DNA of 34,508 nucleotides. Source: Sphingomicrobium sp. GTDB taxonomy: Bacteria > Pseudomonadota > Alphaproteobacteria > Sphingomonadales > Sphingomonadaceae. The notes under the pieces are model-generated. The model searched no databases. It was given only the letters and a program-made list of their open reading frames with translations, and was not told the DNA's origin. The translations under genes were made by a program, and so were the position numbers. The DNA lies in contig JANWLR010000003.1 of NCBI GenBank assembly GCA_025450755.1, forward strand, positions 1 to 34,508. Direction: 5' to 3'. How positions within the stretch are numbered: the first letter of the stretch is position 1; every line of letters begins with the position of its first letter. Below, piece after piece: positions 19,345-26,556 of the stretch.

Positions 19345-21003
19345 CTACGAATTCAGTAGCGATGCGACGACAGCCGTCACGAGCATGCTCGTAGGGTCGA
19401 CCTGGTAGATGTACCCGTTGTTGTACCGGTACCACGCCGTCGGCGTGTCATAGTAGGTCGTCCGATAGGCGTAAGGCACGTTGTAGACGCCGTACCCTGC
19501 CGGAAGCGCCTGACCGACCGTGAATCCCGGCGACAGCAACGCCGCGACCGAGGTGATCATGCTCGAGCGAGGATCGTACTGATAGATCGCACCCGGAGCG
19601 TACCAGTAATTATAGTCGGGCGTGTTGTAATAGACCGAGCGATACTGGACCGGCACGTTATAGTAGCTGTAGGCCGATGGCAGCAGCTGGCCCACGCCAT
19701 AGCCGCCCGCGTAGAGCGGGATGACGTTCTCCACGAGGCCGCTGAAGCAATCGACCTGGTAGACCACGCCATATCCGTAGCGATTGCAGAGATTGTCGTA
19801 GTAGCCGCCATAGCCGCCGTATCCGCCATACTGGTAGCTGGCCGGATAAAAGTTATCGAAGCCGTAAAAGCTCGGCACGTAGCTCGCCATGTACGCCGCA
19901 GGCAGGTACTGGCCCGGCAGATAGCCGCCCGCGAGGAGCGGGATCAGCGAAGCAATCAGATTGTCGGTCCGGTCCACCTGGTACAGGTATCCGTCGCCGT
20001 ATTCGTAATAATAGTCTGGCGTTGCCGGATAGAGGTACTGGAGAGACGCCGGCAGCGGACTCAGCGCCGCATAAGGCGTGACCACCGAAAGCGGCTGGCC
20101 GACGAACTGCTCGACTCGGGTCACGGGAAGGACCGACACGTCATTTCCGTAGCTCAGCAACGGATAGCGCCCGGAGTCCCATTGCTGCTGGACGAATTGC
20201 GGGTTTGCGAGCCGGCCATTCGCCCTGCCGCCCATAGTCATGGCGCCATTGAAGCGCTGATTGTTGAAGGCCTGGTTGGTAAAGGCCTGCTGCTGCGCAC
20301 GGCCTCGCCCATTGCCGCGGACCTGCTGTCCTTGAGCAAGCTGCTGACGAGAAAACCCGCGGTTCTGCTGTGCGGCAAAGCCGGCTCGGCCATGGCCGCG
20401 TCCACCCATGGCGACGGCTTGACCGCGGTTACCACGACCCCGTCCGCCCATCGTAAAGGCCTGAGCGCGGTTGCGATAACCCCGTCCGCCCATGCTGAAA
20501 GCTTGAGCGCGGTTGTGATGACCCCGTCCGCCCATGGTGAAAGCTTGAGCGCGGGCGCCATGACCGTGGCCTCCGCCGCCAGCGAACGCGCGGGTCTGTT
20601 GGCGTGCAAAGCCGCCGCCATGTCCGTGGCCACCGCCCGGACCTCCGCGGGCAAACATCGGCGCGAAGCCGCCACCGCCGTGGCCGTGGCCACCACCGCC
20701 GCCTCGAGCAAACATCGGGGCGAAGCCGCCACCACCGCCGTGGCCGTGGCCACCACCGCCGCCGAACATCGGGGCACCGCCGCCGCCATGGCCGTGGCCT
20801 CCGCCACCAGCGAACATCGGAGCACCGCCGCCGCCATGGCCGTGGCCTCCGCCACCGCCGCCAGCGAATGCGGGTGCACCAGCTTGGCCTCCGCCGCCGC
20901 CATGCGGTCCGCCCCCACCACCGTGACCGTGGCCGGGCCCCGCCAGCGACGGGGCCGCAATCGCCAGAGAGGCAACACCCGCTGCGAGGAATAGCCTGCG
21001 CAT
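19345..21003 (-). CDS. Secreted Gly/His-rich protein with C-terminal YQVD repeats
   Basis: A 552-residue exported protein that I do not recognise as a named family. The signal peptide is about 1-22 (MRRLFLAAGVASLAIAAPSLA). Residues 23-150 are Gly/His-rich with repeated GGGGHGHGGGG and APMF[AG] units, residues 151-205 hold four copies of [RN]-x-QA-[FV]-x-MGGRG, and 206-270 are Gln/Asn/Arg-rich. The C-terminal 220 residues hold four units of the form GYxYQVDxxxxLIxSVIPLLAGGYxxGQxLPAxY (near 338, 411, 470 and 529; the last is cut short) separated by Tyr-rich spacers. His repeats could bind metal and Tyr/Gly repeats suggest a surface or matrix role; both are guesses. An AAAGGAG lies ahead of the ATG, and an exact GGAAC-N16-CGTT promoter precedes it. 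Confidence 0.8.
   Translation of the reverse strand: MRRLFLAAGVASLAIAAPSLAGPGHGHGGGGGPHGGGGGQAGAPAFAGGGGGGHGHGGGGAPMFAGGGGHGHGGGGAPMFGGGGGHGHGGGGGFAPMFARGGGGGHGHGGGGFAPMFARGGPGGGHGHGGGFARQQTRAFAGGGGHGHGARAQAFTMGGRGHHNRAQAFSMGGRGYRNRAQAFTMGGRGRGNRGQAVAMGGRGHGRAGFAAQQNRGFSRQQLAQGQQVRGNGRGRAQQQAFTNQAFNNQRFNGAMTMGGRANGRLANPQFVQQQWDSGRYPLLSYGNDVSVLPVTRVEQFVGQPLSVVTPYAALSPLPASLQYLYPATPDYYYEYGDGYLYQVDRTDNLIASLIPLLAGGYLPGQYLPAAYMASYVPSFYGFDNFYPASYQYGGYGGYGGYYDNLCNRYGYGVVYQVDCFSGLVENVIPLYAGGYGVGQLLPSAYSYYNVPVQYRSVYYNTPDYNYWYAPGAIYQYDPRSSMITSVAALLSPGFTVGQALPAGYGVYNVPYAYRTTYYDTPTAWYRYNNGYIYQVDPTSMLVTAVVASLLNS
20560..20950. repeat. Low-complexity repeat block coding the Gly/His-rich arm
   Basis: The plus strand shows repeated GCCGCCGCCATGGCCGTGGCC-like units, about 45-60 bases apart, each coding a HGHGGGG block on the minus strand. 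The units are imperfect copies in frame, consistent with expansion by slippage or unequal recombination within the gene. Such tracts can vary in copy number between strains. Confidence 0.7.
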
Positions 21004-21027
21004 GAAAATTCTCCTTTCGAACGGGAA

Positions 21028-21052
21028 AACGACCCGTCCGGCGCACCGTTCC
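21028..21052 (-). promoter_or_regulatory. Sigma-EcfG (general stress response) promoter
   Basis: On the minus strand GGAAC (bases 21052-21048) is followed by exactly 16 bases and then CGTT (21031-21028), 24 bases before the ATG at 21003. GGAAC-N16/17-CGTT is the established promoter consensus of the alphaproteobacterial general stress sigma factor EcfG. It would drive the Gly/His-rich protein and possibly the FAS1 lipoprotein behind it. Confidence 0.72.
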
Positions 21053-21124
21053 AACGCCTAAACGACGGGAACCTCCGCTTTAGCGCAACAGGATGAACCT
21101 CAAATGTCGCGTCTATTCAGATAG

Positions 21125-22396
21125 TTAAGCCAGGTCCGTCGAGGAGTCGTCCACCCAATTGGTACGCAACCTGGAAACGCATAAAAACATTAGGAGAGCA
21201 GCCACGACATAGAAGATGGTGCAGCCGACGGCGGCGTAACGTAGCGCTTCGGAGCCGTAACGATACTTCAGTGAATCCGAGAGTGCGCCGATCAGCGGCG
21301 GCCCGACGCCAAGCCCGATCAAATTGTTGATCAGCAGGAAACTGGCTGACGCCGTCGCCCTCATTCGCCTCGGCACCAGATGCTGGACCGCAGTGATCAC
21401 CGGGCCGAGCCACAAGATATTCAGCGCATTCGGAACGAGCAGGAAAACCCACGCCAGCTCGAGATTGGGCGCGAGCAGCCCAATGGCGAAGGTCGGTGCA
21501 GTGATCAGCCATGCGATTGCCGGAAGCTTGGCGTACCAGCCGCGGTCCGTCGTCCCGAGGCGATCGGCGAGCCACCCACCGGAATAAACGCCAATGCAGC
21601 CGCCGATGAACACCAGCGACGCGAGAAATTCGCCCCGTGCGATCAGGCTCATTCCAAAGCTGCGCTCGAGCACCGAGGGCGTCCAGGTGGCGAGGCCGTA
21701 ACCGCACAACGAACTGAACGAGGCTGCAAAGGCGAGCAGCCAGAAAAGCGGTTTCTTCGCCAGCATCGGAAACGCCTGCGAGATCGGCACCGCTGTGAGG
21801 TGCGCTTCGGATCTCGGCGGGTCGCGGACAAAGATCAGGAGGATAGGAGCAAGGACGACGCCCGCCGCGCCCATGGTGTAAAAAGCGGCGCGCCAGCTGA
21901 CCTTCGCGGCAATCCAGGCGCCAATCAACAGGCCGAGCGATAGCCCTATCGGAACGCCGAGCGAAAAGATCGCGAGCGCCCGCGACCTGCGCCGCGGCTC
22001 AAAATAATCGGCGATCAGCGCATAGGATGGCGCAACTCCACCGGCTTCACCAATTCCAACGCCCATCCGAAAGACGAACAGCTGCCAGAACGACGTGGCG
22101 AATCCGCAAAGGCCGGTGAAGGCGCTCCAGAATGCGACCGCGGCAGCAATGATCCGGCTTCGGCTCGTCCGATCAGCCAGCAAGGCGAACGGGATTGCGA
22201 GCACCGAATAGAGCAAGGCAAAGGGAGGACCGCCCAGCACGCCGAACTGCCGGTCGGTAAGGTGCAGGTCCGCGATGATCTTGCCTGCCAGGATCCCAAG
22301 GATCTGCCGGTCGAGATAATTGAAGATGTAGGCGATCAGCAGCAGCGCAAGGAGGACTGAAGCGTTGGTTCGGCGCAGGTCGGCGATGGCGGTCAC
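21125..22396 (-). CDS. MFS transporter (spinster-type) in a tryptophan/kynurenine operon
   Basis: A 423-residue membrane protein with about 12 hydrophobic segments. TM1 contains LLIAYIFNYLDRQILGILAG, a start typical of the spinster-like MFS subgroup. The loop 2-3 MFS motif is visible as FALLADRTSRSRII, and TM4 to TM5 carry RMGVGIGEAGGVAP and PRRRSRALAIFSLGVPIG. This subgroup carries aromatic acids, sugars or sphingolipids in different organisms; the substrate cannot be read here. The start is GTG at 22396, overlapping the stop of the PLP enzyme gene by four bases (GTGA), so it is translated with the kyn genes. I infer uptake of tryptophan or kynurenine, or export of a product such as anthranilate. 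The C-terminus, RTNWVDDSSTDLA, is hydrophilic. Confidence 0.88.
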   Translation of the reverse strand: MTAIADLRRTNASVLLALLLIAYIFNYLDRQILGILAGKIIADLHLTDRQFGVLGGPPFALLYSVLAIPFALLADRTSRSRIIAAAVAFWSAFTGLCGFATSFWQLFVFRMGVGIGEAGGVAPSYALIADYFEPRRRSRALAIFSLGVPIGLSLGLLIGAWIAAKVSWRAAFYTMGAAGVVLAPILLIFVRDPPRSEAHLTAVPISQAFPMLAKKPLFWLLAFAASFSSLCGYGLATWTPSVLERSFGMSLIARGEFLASLVFIGGCIGVYSGGWLADRLGTTDRGWYAKLPAIAWLITAPTFAIGLLAPNLELAWVFLLVPNALNILWLGPVITAVQHLVPRRMRATASASFLLINNLIGLGVGPPLIGALSDSLKYRYGSEALRYAAVGCTIFYVVAALLMFLCVSRLRTNWVDDSSTDLA

Positions 22397-23550
22397 TTGA
22401 GCTCCCCTAGAAGCCGGATGAGGAGATCGACGTCCGAATCGTCCTGGTAGATGCCAAAGCCGATGCGAAGCACGTCACCGCGCAGGTCGGTGATGCAGTT
22501 TTGCGCCTTCAGTCCCGCATACCAGCACTGCGAGTCGCGGCTGCGGAAGGCGAGGAAGCGGGCATGCGGGGCGCGGTCGAGCGGGTTGAGGAGTTCGGCG
22601 TTTGCGAGCTGGGTGTCGCCGATCGCCGCCAGCAACCGCGCCTGCAGGTCATGACAATGGCGCGAGATGTGCCCGGTGGTCAGGCCATTGTCGGCCAACA
22701 TGCGTCTCACCGCGGTGAACCGGTAGAGCGCAGACGGATCGAACGTCGCTCCGAGGAAGCGGCGTGCGTCCGTGGCATAGCCAATGCAGCCGGGCGGAAG
22801 CGTCAAATCCTCGAATTCCGCGTACCAGCCGGTGTCCGGCGGACGCGGGGCGAAACCCGGCGGCGCGTGAAGGAAAGCGCAGCCCTCCCCGGACATCGCA
22901 TATTTGTAGCCGCCTCCGAGGTAAAAGGCGGTTTGCGCAGCACTCCCGCCGAACGGCCGGTCGAGGGCCATGAACGAATGATAGCCGTCAATCACCACCC
23001 ACGGGCCATCCGGATGGCCGAGCAAGGCAAGCTCACCGACGTGATCGAATATTCGGCCGCTGCCGAACAGAACCTGGCTCACGAAAATGAAGTGGTGGCC
23101 GCCCGATTGCGCAGCAGAGAGGAAACGTTCGGAAAAGGTTTCGAAAGGCTCCACGGGGATGCATTCGACGACGGCGGCGCCGGATTCCTCCCACCGCGCG
23201 AACTGCCTGCGCGCACTGTGGAACTCTCCGTCGCTGGTGAGCACCTGGATCGGCGATCTTTGCGACACAGAAGTGAACAGTCGAACCAGCAGCTCGTGGG
23301 TGTTCGGGGCAAATACGATCGCATCCGGCTGCCGCGTGCCGAGCTCGTCTGCGACTTCGCGCTGGGCCGCCGGCCAGACTTCGTCCATCACCCTGTCCCA
23401 CTTGCGATCGGCCAGCCGGGCGGCATCCTCCCACGCCTGCATGTGCCCTTCGTAGCTTGCGTCGGGCCAAAGGTGATGGCTGTGCGCCGCGAAGTGCAGC
23501 CGTTCGGGATCGGCCGACAGGCTTCGTGAGAACAGCCTCTTGAAACTCAA
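22393..23550 (-). CDS. Kynureninase-like class V aminotransferase-fold PLP enzyme
   Basis: A 385-residue fold-type I PLP enzyme. The Schiff-base lysine is Lys216 in FYLGGGYKYAMSGEG, close to the KYLNxGPG context of kynureninases, and the cofactor-binding Asp188 is in VVIDGYHSF. The N-terminal LHFAAHSHHLWPDAS replaces the usual GNSLG motif of KynU, so it belongs to a divergent group. It lies directly after tryptophan 2,3-dioxygenase, so cleavage of kynurenine to anthranilate and alanine is the likely reaction. The start is uncertain: a TTG at 23550 overlaps the kynA stop as TTGA and has GAGGA seven bases upstream, whereas a GTG at 23571 would overlap kynA by 25 bases with poor spacing; I chose the TTG. 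Assignment as kynureninase is inferred from context. Confidence 0.82.
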   Translation of the reverse strand: MSFKRLFSRSLSADPERLHFAAHSHHLWPDASYEGHMQAWEDAARLADRKWDRVMDEVWPAAQREVADELGTRQPDAIVFAPNTHELLVRLFTSVSQRSPIQVLTSDGEFHSARRQFARWEESGAAVVECIPVEPFETFSERFLSAAQSGGHHFIFVSQVLFGSGRIFDHVGELALLGHPDGPWVVIDGYHSFMALDRPFGGSAAQTAFYLGGGYKYAMSGEGCAFLHAPPGFAPRPPDTGWYAEFEDLTLPPGCIGYATDARRFLGATFDPSALYRFTAVRRMLADNGLTTGHISRHCHDLQARLLAAIGDTQLANAELLNPLDRAPHARFLAFRSRDSQCWYAGLKAQNCITDLRGDVLRIGFGIYQDDSDVDLLIRLLGELK

Positions 23551-24314
23551 AGATCGGTCCTCAGCGACCACAGCTCCGGAAACAGGCGTTTCTCAAGCGT
23601 CTTCCGCAGATACGGCGCTCCCGCCGAGCCGCCCGTGCCCGGCTTGTTGCCGATGATCCGTTCGACCGTCAGCACGTGCTTCTGCCGCCAGGCGACCATC
23701 GAATCGTCGATATCGAGAAGCTTTTCGGCCAGCTCATAGAGATCGAACCAGCGCTCGGGGTCGCGATAGACCTGGAGCCAGGCTGCGGCGAGCGCTTCGA
23801 CCGACCGGTCCTTAAGATCGAATCCGGCTCGTTCGAGCGCGCCTGTCGCAGCATCGCGCAGGCTCGGCTCCGCAAGTGCCGTTTCCAGCGCGGCGCGTTC
23901 CGTGCTCCCCTCCGGATATTGGTTGACGAAGTTCGGCTCCTTGAGCCCGAGGCGGAACTCGATCTCGCGGAACTGCTCGGACTGGAAACCCGACGCAGTG
24001 CCAAGGACATTGCGGAACTTGAGATAATCGACCGGCGTCAGCGTCGAGAGCACGTCCCACGACAGCGTCATGACCGCCTGAATGCGGCTGATCCGAGCCA
24101 TCGCCTTATAGGCTTCGGCGAAGCGTCCCTGCTCCACCAGCCGAACGGCAAAGCGGAGCTCGTGCAGCAACTCCTTCATCCACAGCTCTTTGGTCTGGTG
24201 GATGATGATGAATAGCATCTCATCGTGATGGTCGGACCGCGGCCGTTGTGCGCCGAGCAGATCCTTAAGGTCGAGATAATCGGCATAGGTCATGCCGGCC
24301 GAATTGGCAGTCAT
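23547..24314 (-). CDS. kynA: Tryptophan 2,3-dioxygenase
   Basis: A 255-residue heme enzyme that opens the indole ring of L-tryptophan to give N-formylkynurenine. The family start MTYADYLDLKDLLGAQ is clear. The active-site base His39 is in MLFIIIHQTKELWMKEL, RISRIQAVMTLSWDVLSTLTP and YLKFRNVLGTASGFQS line the pocket, the likely proximal heme ligand His213 is in AWRQKHVLTVERIIG, and the C-terminal GTGGSAGAPYLRKT loop binds the substrate amino and carboxyl groups. It is shorter than the 280-300 residues of well-studied bacterial TDOs but has all motifs. It heads an operon with the PLP enzyme and an MFS transporter; kynurenine formamidase (kynB) is absent from the window. bamE ends 43 bases upstream on the same strand. 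Confidence 0.96.
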   Translation of the reverse strand: MTANSAGMTYADYLDLKDLLGAQRPRSDHHDEMLFIIIHQTKELWMKELLHELRFAVRLVEQGRFAEAYKAMARISRIQAVMTLSWDVLSTLTPVDYLKFRNVLGTASGFQSEQFREIEFRLGLKEPNFVNQYPEGSTERAALETALAEPSLRDAATGALERAGFDLKDRSVEALAAAWLQVYRDPERWFDLYELAEKLLDIDDSMVAWRQKHVLTVERIIGNKPGTGGSAGAPYLRKTLEKRLFPELWSLRTDL

Positions 24315-24357
24315 GATCGATGCTTATGCGAAACGGCTGCTCTGCGGAAGCGCGGCC

Positions 24358-24825
24358 CTATTGCGGGCCGTTCTCGCCGCCTTGTCCGGGTACGCCAGCA
24401 CCAACGCTGCCGATATTGCCGAACAGCTCCTCGAAGAAGCTGCGCTTGCGGCCGAGCGTTGGGGTCTGCTTGCCGTAGGGCCTCACGTTCATCACCATTT
24501 CCCGGCCGGTGTTCTGGACGGAAGCGACGTTCCCCTTCTGGTCGAAGCGGACGATCATCACCTTCTCTTTCGTGACGCGCGGGTTGCGGAAGGCGAGCTG
24601 CGATGTGTCCCGCGAGACATAATACCAGTCGTTAGGCGTGAACTGCCCCACGAAAGTCGGTCGGCCAATCGCCTTTTCGACGCTGTCCTTGTTGTCCACG
24701 CCCGGCTGGATCGCGCCCGCGAGCTGCGGATCCATAATCGCGCCCTTGTGCGCTCGCATCTGCGCGCAGCCCGCCAAAAGCATCGCCGCTGCAAGGGTCG
24801 CCGTAGTGATTGCCGCACGCTTCAT
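24358..24825 (-). CDS. bamE: Outer membrane protein assembly factor BamE (SmpA/OmlA)
   Basis: A 155-residue lipoprotein. The signal peptide ends in the lipobox LLAGC with Cys20, so it should be anchored to the inner leaflet of the outer membrane. The BamE/SmpA fold follows: AIQPGVDNKDSVEKAIGRPT, then NDWYYVSRDT, then VMIVRFDQKGNVASVQN. In the BAM complex this protein stabilises BamD and BamA during insertion of beta-barrels. The C-terminal 45 residues (GRKRSFFEELFGNIGSVGAG onward) form the extended tail seen in alphaproteobacterial members. It is divergent from the cytochrome chaperone gene across 145 bases in which I see no clear element. It reads toward kynA and could share its transcript, but no functional link is expected. 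Confidence 0.93.
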   Translation of the reverse strand: MKRAAITTATLAAAMLLAGCAQMRAHKGAIMDPQLAGAIQPGVDNKDSVEKAIGRPTFVGQFTPNDWYYVSRDTSQLAFRNPRVTKEKVMIVRFDQKGNVASVQNTGREMVMNVRPYGKQTPTLGRKRSFFEELFGNIGSVGAGVPGQGGENGPQ

Positions 24826-24970
24826 TTCAAAAGAACCTTCGTTGGACGCGTCGCTTGCGCCGGGAATTGCCGCCTTGCGCGAAGGGGCCGGGACCTCAAT
24901 ATGCGGGAGGCGCGGAGCGACGCAAGCACAGGCTCGCGCCTATTTGCAATTCGAGGACCCTGAACCACCT

Positions 24971-25483
24971 ATGCTGTCTTTCCTGTTTCGGGGATTAACG
25001 GCCGATGCCGCAAGCGGCGCCGCGCTGTTCCAGGCGCTAACCGCCGAGGCGCGGCGGCCCCGCTGGTATCTCGAAGGTCAGGTCCCTGACACGCTTGATG
25101 GTCGGTTCGCTTTGCTAGCAACCGTCGCCGCTCTCGCTATCGTTCGGCTCGAACGGGACGGGGAGGCAGGTAACCAAGCCTCGGTCGCGCTCACCGAACA
25201 GTTTGTCGAGGTCATGGAGAGCGAACATCGGGAGCTCGGGCTCGGAGATCCAACGCTTGGTAAGGTAGTGAGGAAGCTGGTAGGCAAGCTCGCCCGGCGA
25301 ACGGGGCTGTGGCGCGCTGCCGTTGCAGGGGTCGCGGATTGGATCGAGACGACGCGCAGAAGCGTCTACAAGGGTGAAGTACCGGAAGAGGCGCTGAAGC
25401 AAAATGCGAAGGCGTTGCGCGCTTTCTGGGACCGGCTCGACCAAGCGACGCTCGAGCAGCTGGAACAAGGAAGGTTCGATTGA
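24971..25483 (+). CDS. Ubiquinol-cytochrome c chaperone family protein
   Basis: A 170-residue soluble helical protein of the CBP3/UQCC1-like ubiquinol-cytochrome c chaperone family, which assists assembly of cytochrome b in complex III. Characteristic parts are PRWYLEGQVPDTLDGRFALL near residues 30-50, EQFVEVMESEHRELGLGDPT, and VRKLVGKLARRTGLW. The length suits bacterial members. The ATG at 24971 was chosen as the first in-frame start that gives the family N-terminus (MLSFLFRG); GAGGA lies upstream at about 24953. The stop overlaps the TTG start of the next gene. The pairing with a DUF177 protein is a recurring alphaproteobacterial arrangement. Confidence 0.85.
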   Translation: MLSFLFRGLTADAASGAALFQALTAEARRPRWYLEGQVPDTLDGRFALLATVAALAIVRLERDGEAGNQASVALTEQFVEVMESEHRELGLGDPTLGKVVRKLVGKLARRTGLWRAAVAGVADWIETTRRSVYKGEVPEEALKQNAKALRAFWDRLDQATLEQLEQGRFD

Positions 25484-26007
25484 GCGACCGCTTTGCCCAT
25501 CATCTCCGCCTCGACCAGATCCGCGACGGCGAGCGGCTCGACCTTAGCGCCGATCCCGACGAGCTGAGCTCGATCGCCAAGCGGCTTGGGCTCGCTGCCA
25601 TTGACCGGCTCGAAGCGCACGTGACGCTGTCGAAGACTGCGCAAGTGGTTCGCGCCGAAGGCCGCCTTGTCGCGACGCTCGAGCAGAGCTGCGTTGTTTC
25701 GGGCGATCCCATCGCCGCGCATGTCGACGAGCCGTTCGCACTTCTGTTCACGCCCGACCCGCCGAGCGGAAGACCGGACGAGGAAATCGAGCTCGGCGAA
25801 TCGGATTGCGACGTGGTCTTCTACGATGGGGCGGCAATCGACCTCGGCAGCGCGATCGCCGATACGCTCGTACTCAGTCTCGATCCCTATCCACGCAGCG
25901 CAAGCGCCGATGCGGCGCTCAAGGAAGCGGGAATCCTGACCGAAGACCAGGCGAGCCCGTTCGCGGTTCTCGCCGGACTGAAGCGCGGCGAAAGCGAACG
26001 GCCCTAG
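25480..26007 (+). CDS. YceD-family DUF177 domain protein
   Basis: A 175-residue acidic protein of the DUF177/YceD family, linked in other bacteria to 23S rRNA accumulation and large-subunit assembly. The family core is visible: LVATLEQSCVVSGDPIAAHV (the conserved Cys region), FALLFTP, and the acidic IDLGSAIADTLVLSLDPYPR block followed by SPFAVLAGLK at the C-terminus. Only one cysteine of the usual pair is present. The start is TTG at 25480, which overlaps the upstream stop as TTGA and has AGGAAGG (25468-25474) five bases before it, so the rare start is well supported. In many bacteria yceD is followed by rpmF and plsX; here it is followed by a convergent ssb, so the usual link with rpmF is lost. 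Confidence 0.88.
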   Translation: MSDRFAHHLRLDQIRDGERLDLSADPDELSSIAKRLGLAAIDRLEAHVTLSKTAQVVRAEGRLVATLEQSCVVSGDPIAAHVDEPFALLFTPDPPSGRPDEEIELGESDCDVVFYDGAAIDLGSAIADTLVLSLDPYPRSASADAALKEAGILTEDQASPFAVLAGLKRGESERP

Positions 26008-26043
26008 AAGGGATGCACCGTTTCAACGCGTGCCCCGCACCCG

Positions 26044-26529
26044 TCAAAATGGCACATCGTCGTCGAGATCGGTGTCGAAGGCGGCCGGCTGGGGCCGCGT
26101 CTGCGCGCGCTGCTGGGTGTCTCCGCCGCCGCTGAAATCCTCATAGTCCTCGCCGAACGCGCTTCGGCCACCGCCCGCGCCCTCGCGGCTGTCGAGCAAT
26201 ACCAGCTCACCGCGGAAGTTCTGGAGTACGACTTCAGTCGAATAGCGCTCCTGACCCGACTGGTCGGTCCATTTGCGCGTCTGGAGCTGTCCCTCGAGAT
26301 ACACCTTCGAGCCCTTGCGCAGATAGCTTTTTGCGACCCGCGCAAGATTCTGGTTGAAAATGGCGACTCGGTGCCACTCAGTGCGCTCCTGACGGTTGCC
26401 GTCACGGTCCTTCCAAGTTTCCGATGTCGCAACCCGAAGATTGACCACTTCATCACCACTCGGCATCGAACGGGCCTCGGGATCCGCGCCCAAATTGCCG
26501 ACCAGGATCACCTTGTTCACGCCCGCCAT
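26044..26529 (-). CDS. ssb: Single-stranded DNA-binding protein
   Basis: A 161-residue SSB. The OB fold (about residues 3-110) begins [20 protein letters not shown] and contains [40 protein letters not shown] and [19 protein letters not shown] Gly/Gln-rich flexible linker (about 115-150) leads to the acidic tip DDDVPF, which binds repair and replication partners. The length is typical. SSB tetramers coat single-stranded DNA at forks and gaps, complementing DnaN and RecF encoded in this window. The ATG at 26529 is supported by the family start [14 protein letters not shown]. It lies 27 bases after feoB on the same strand and converges on the DUF177 gene. Confidence 0.97.
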   Translation of the reverse strand: MAGVNKVILVGNLGADPEARSMPSGDEVVNLRVATSETWKDRDGNRQERTEWHRVAIFNQNLARVAKSYLRKGSKVYLEGQLQTRKWTDQSGQERYSTEVVLQNFRGELVLLDSREGAGGGRSAFGEDYEDFSGGGDTQQRAQTRPQPAAFDTDLDDDVPF

Positions 26530-26556
26530 GTCACGCTCTCCTCTTATTGAAGACAG

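Noticed and set aside
20560-20950. Regularly spaced repeats that at first sight resemble a CRISPR array.
   Set aside because: Units are in frame with the Gly/His-rich protein, have no unique spacers of constant length and no cas genes nearby.
20182-20994. Long open frames antisense to the Gly/His-rich gene (Ala/Ser/Thr-rich, about 200-270 residues).
   Set aside because: They mirror the GC-rich glycine codon repeats in other frames and have no ribosome binding site or recognisable domain.
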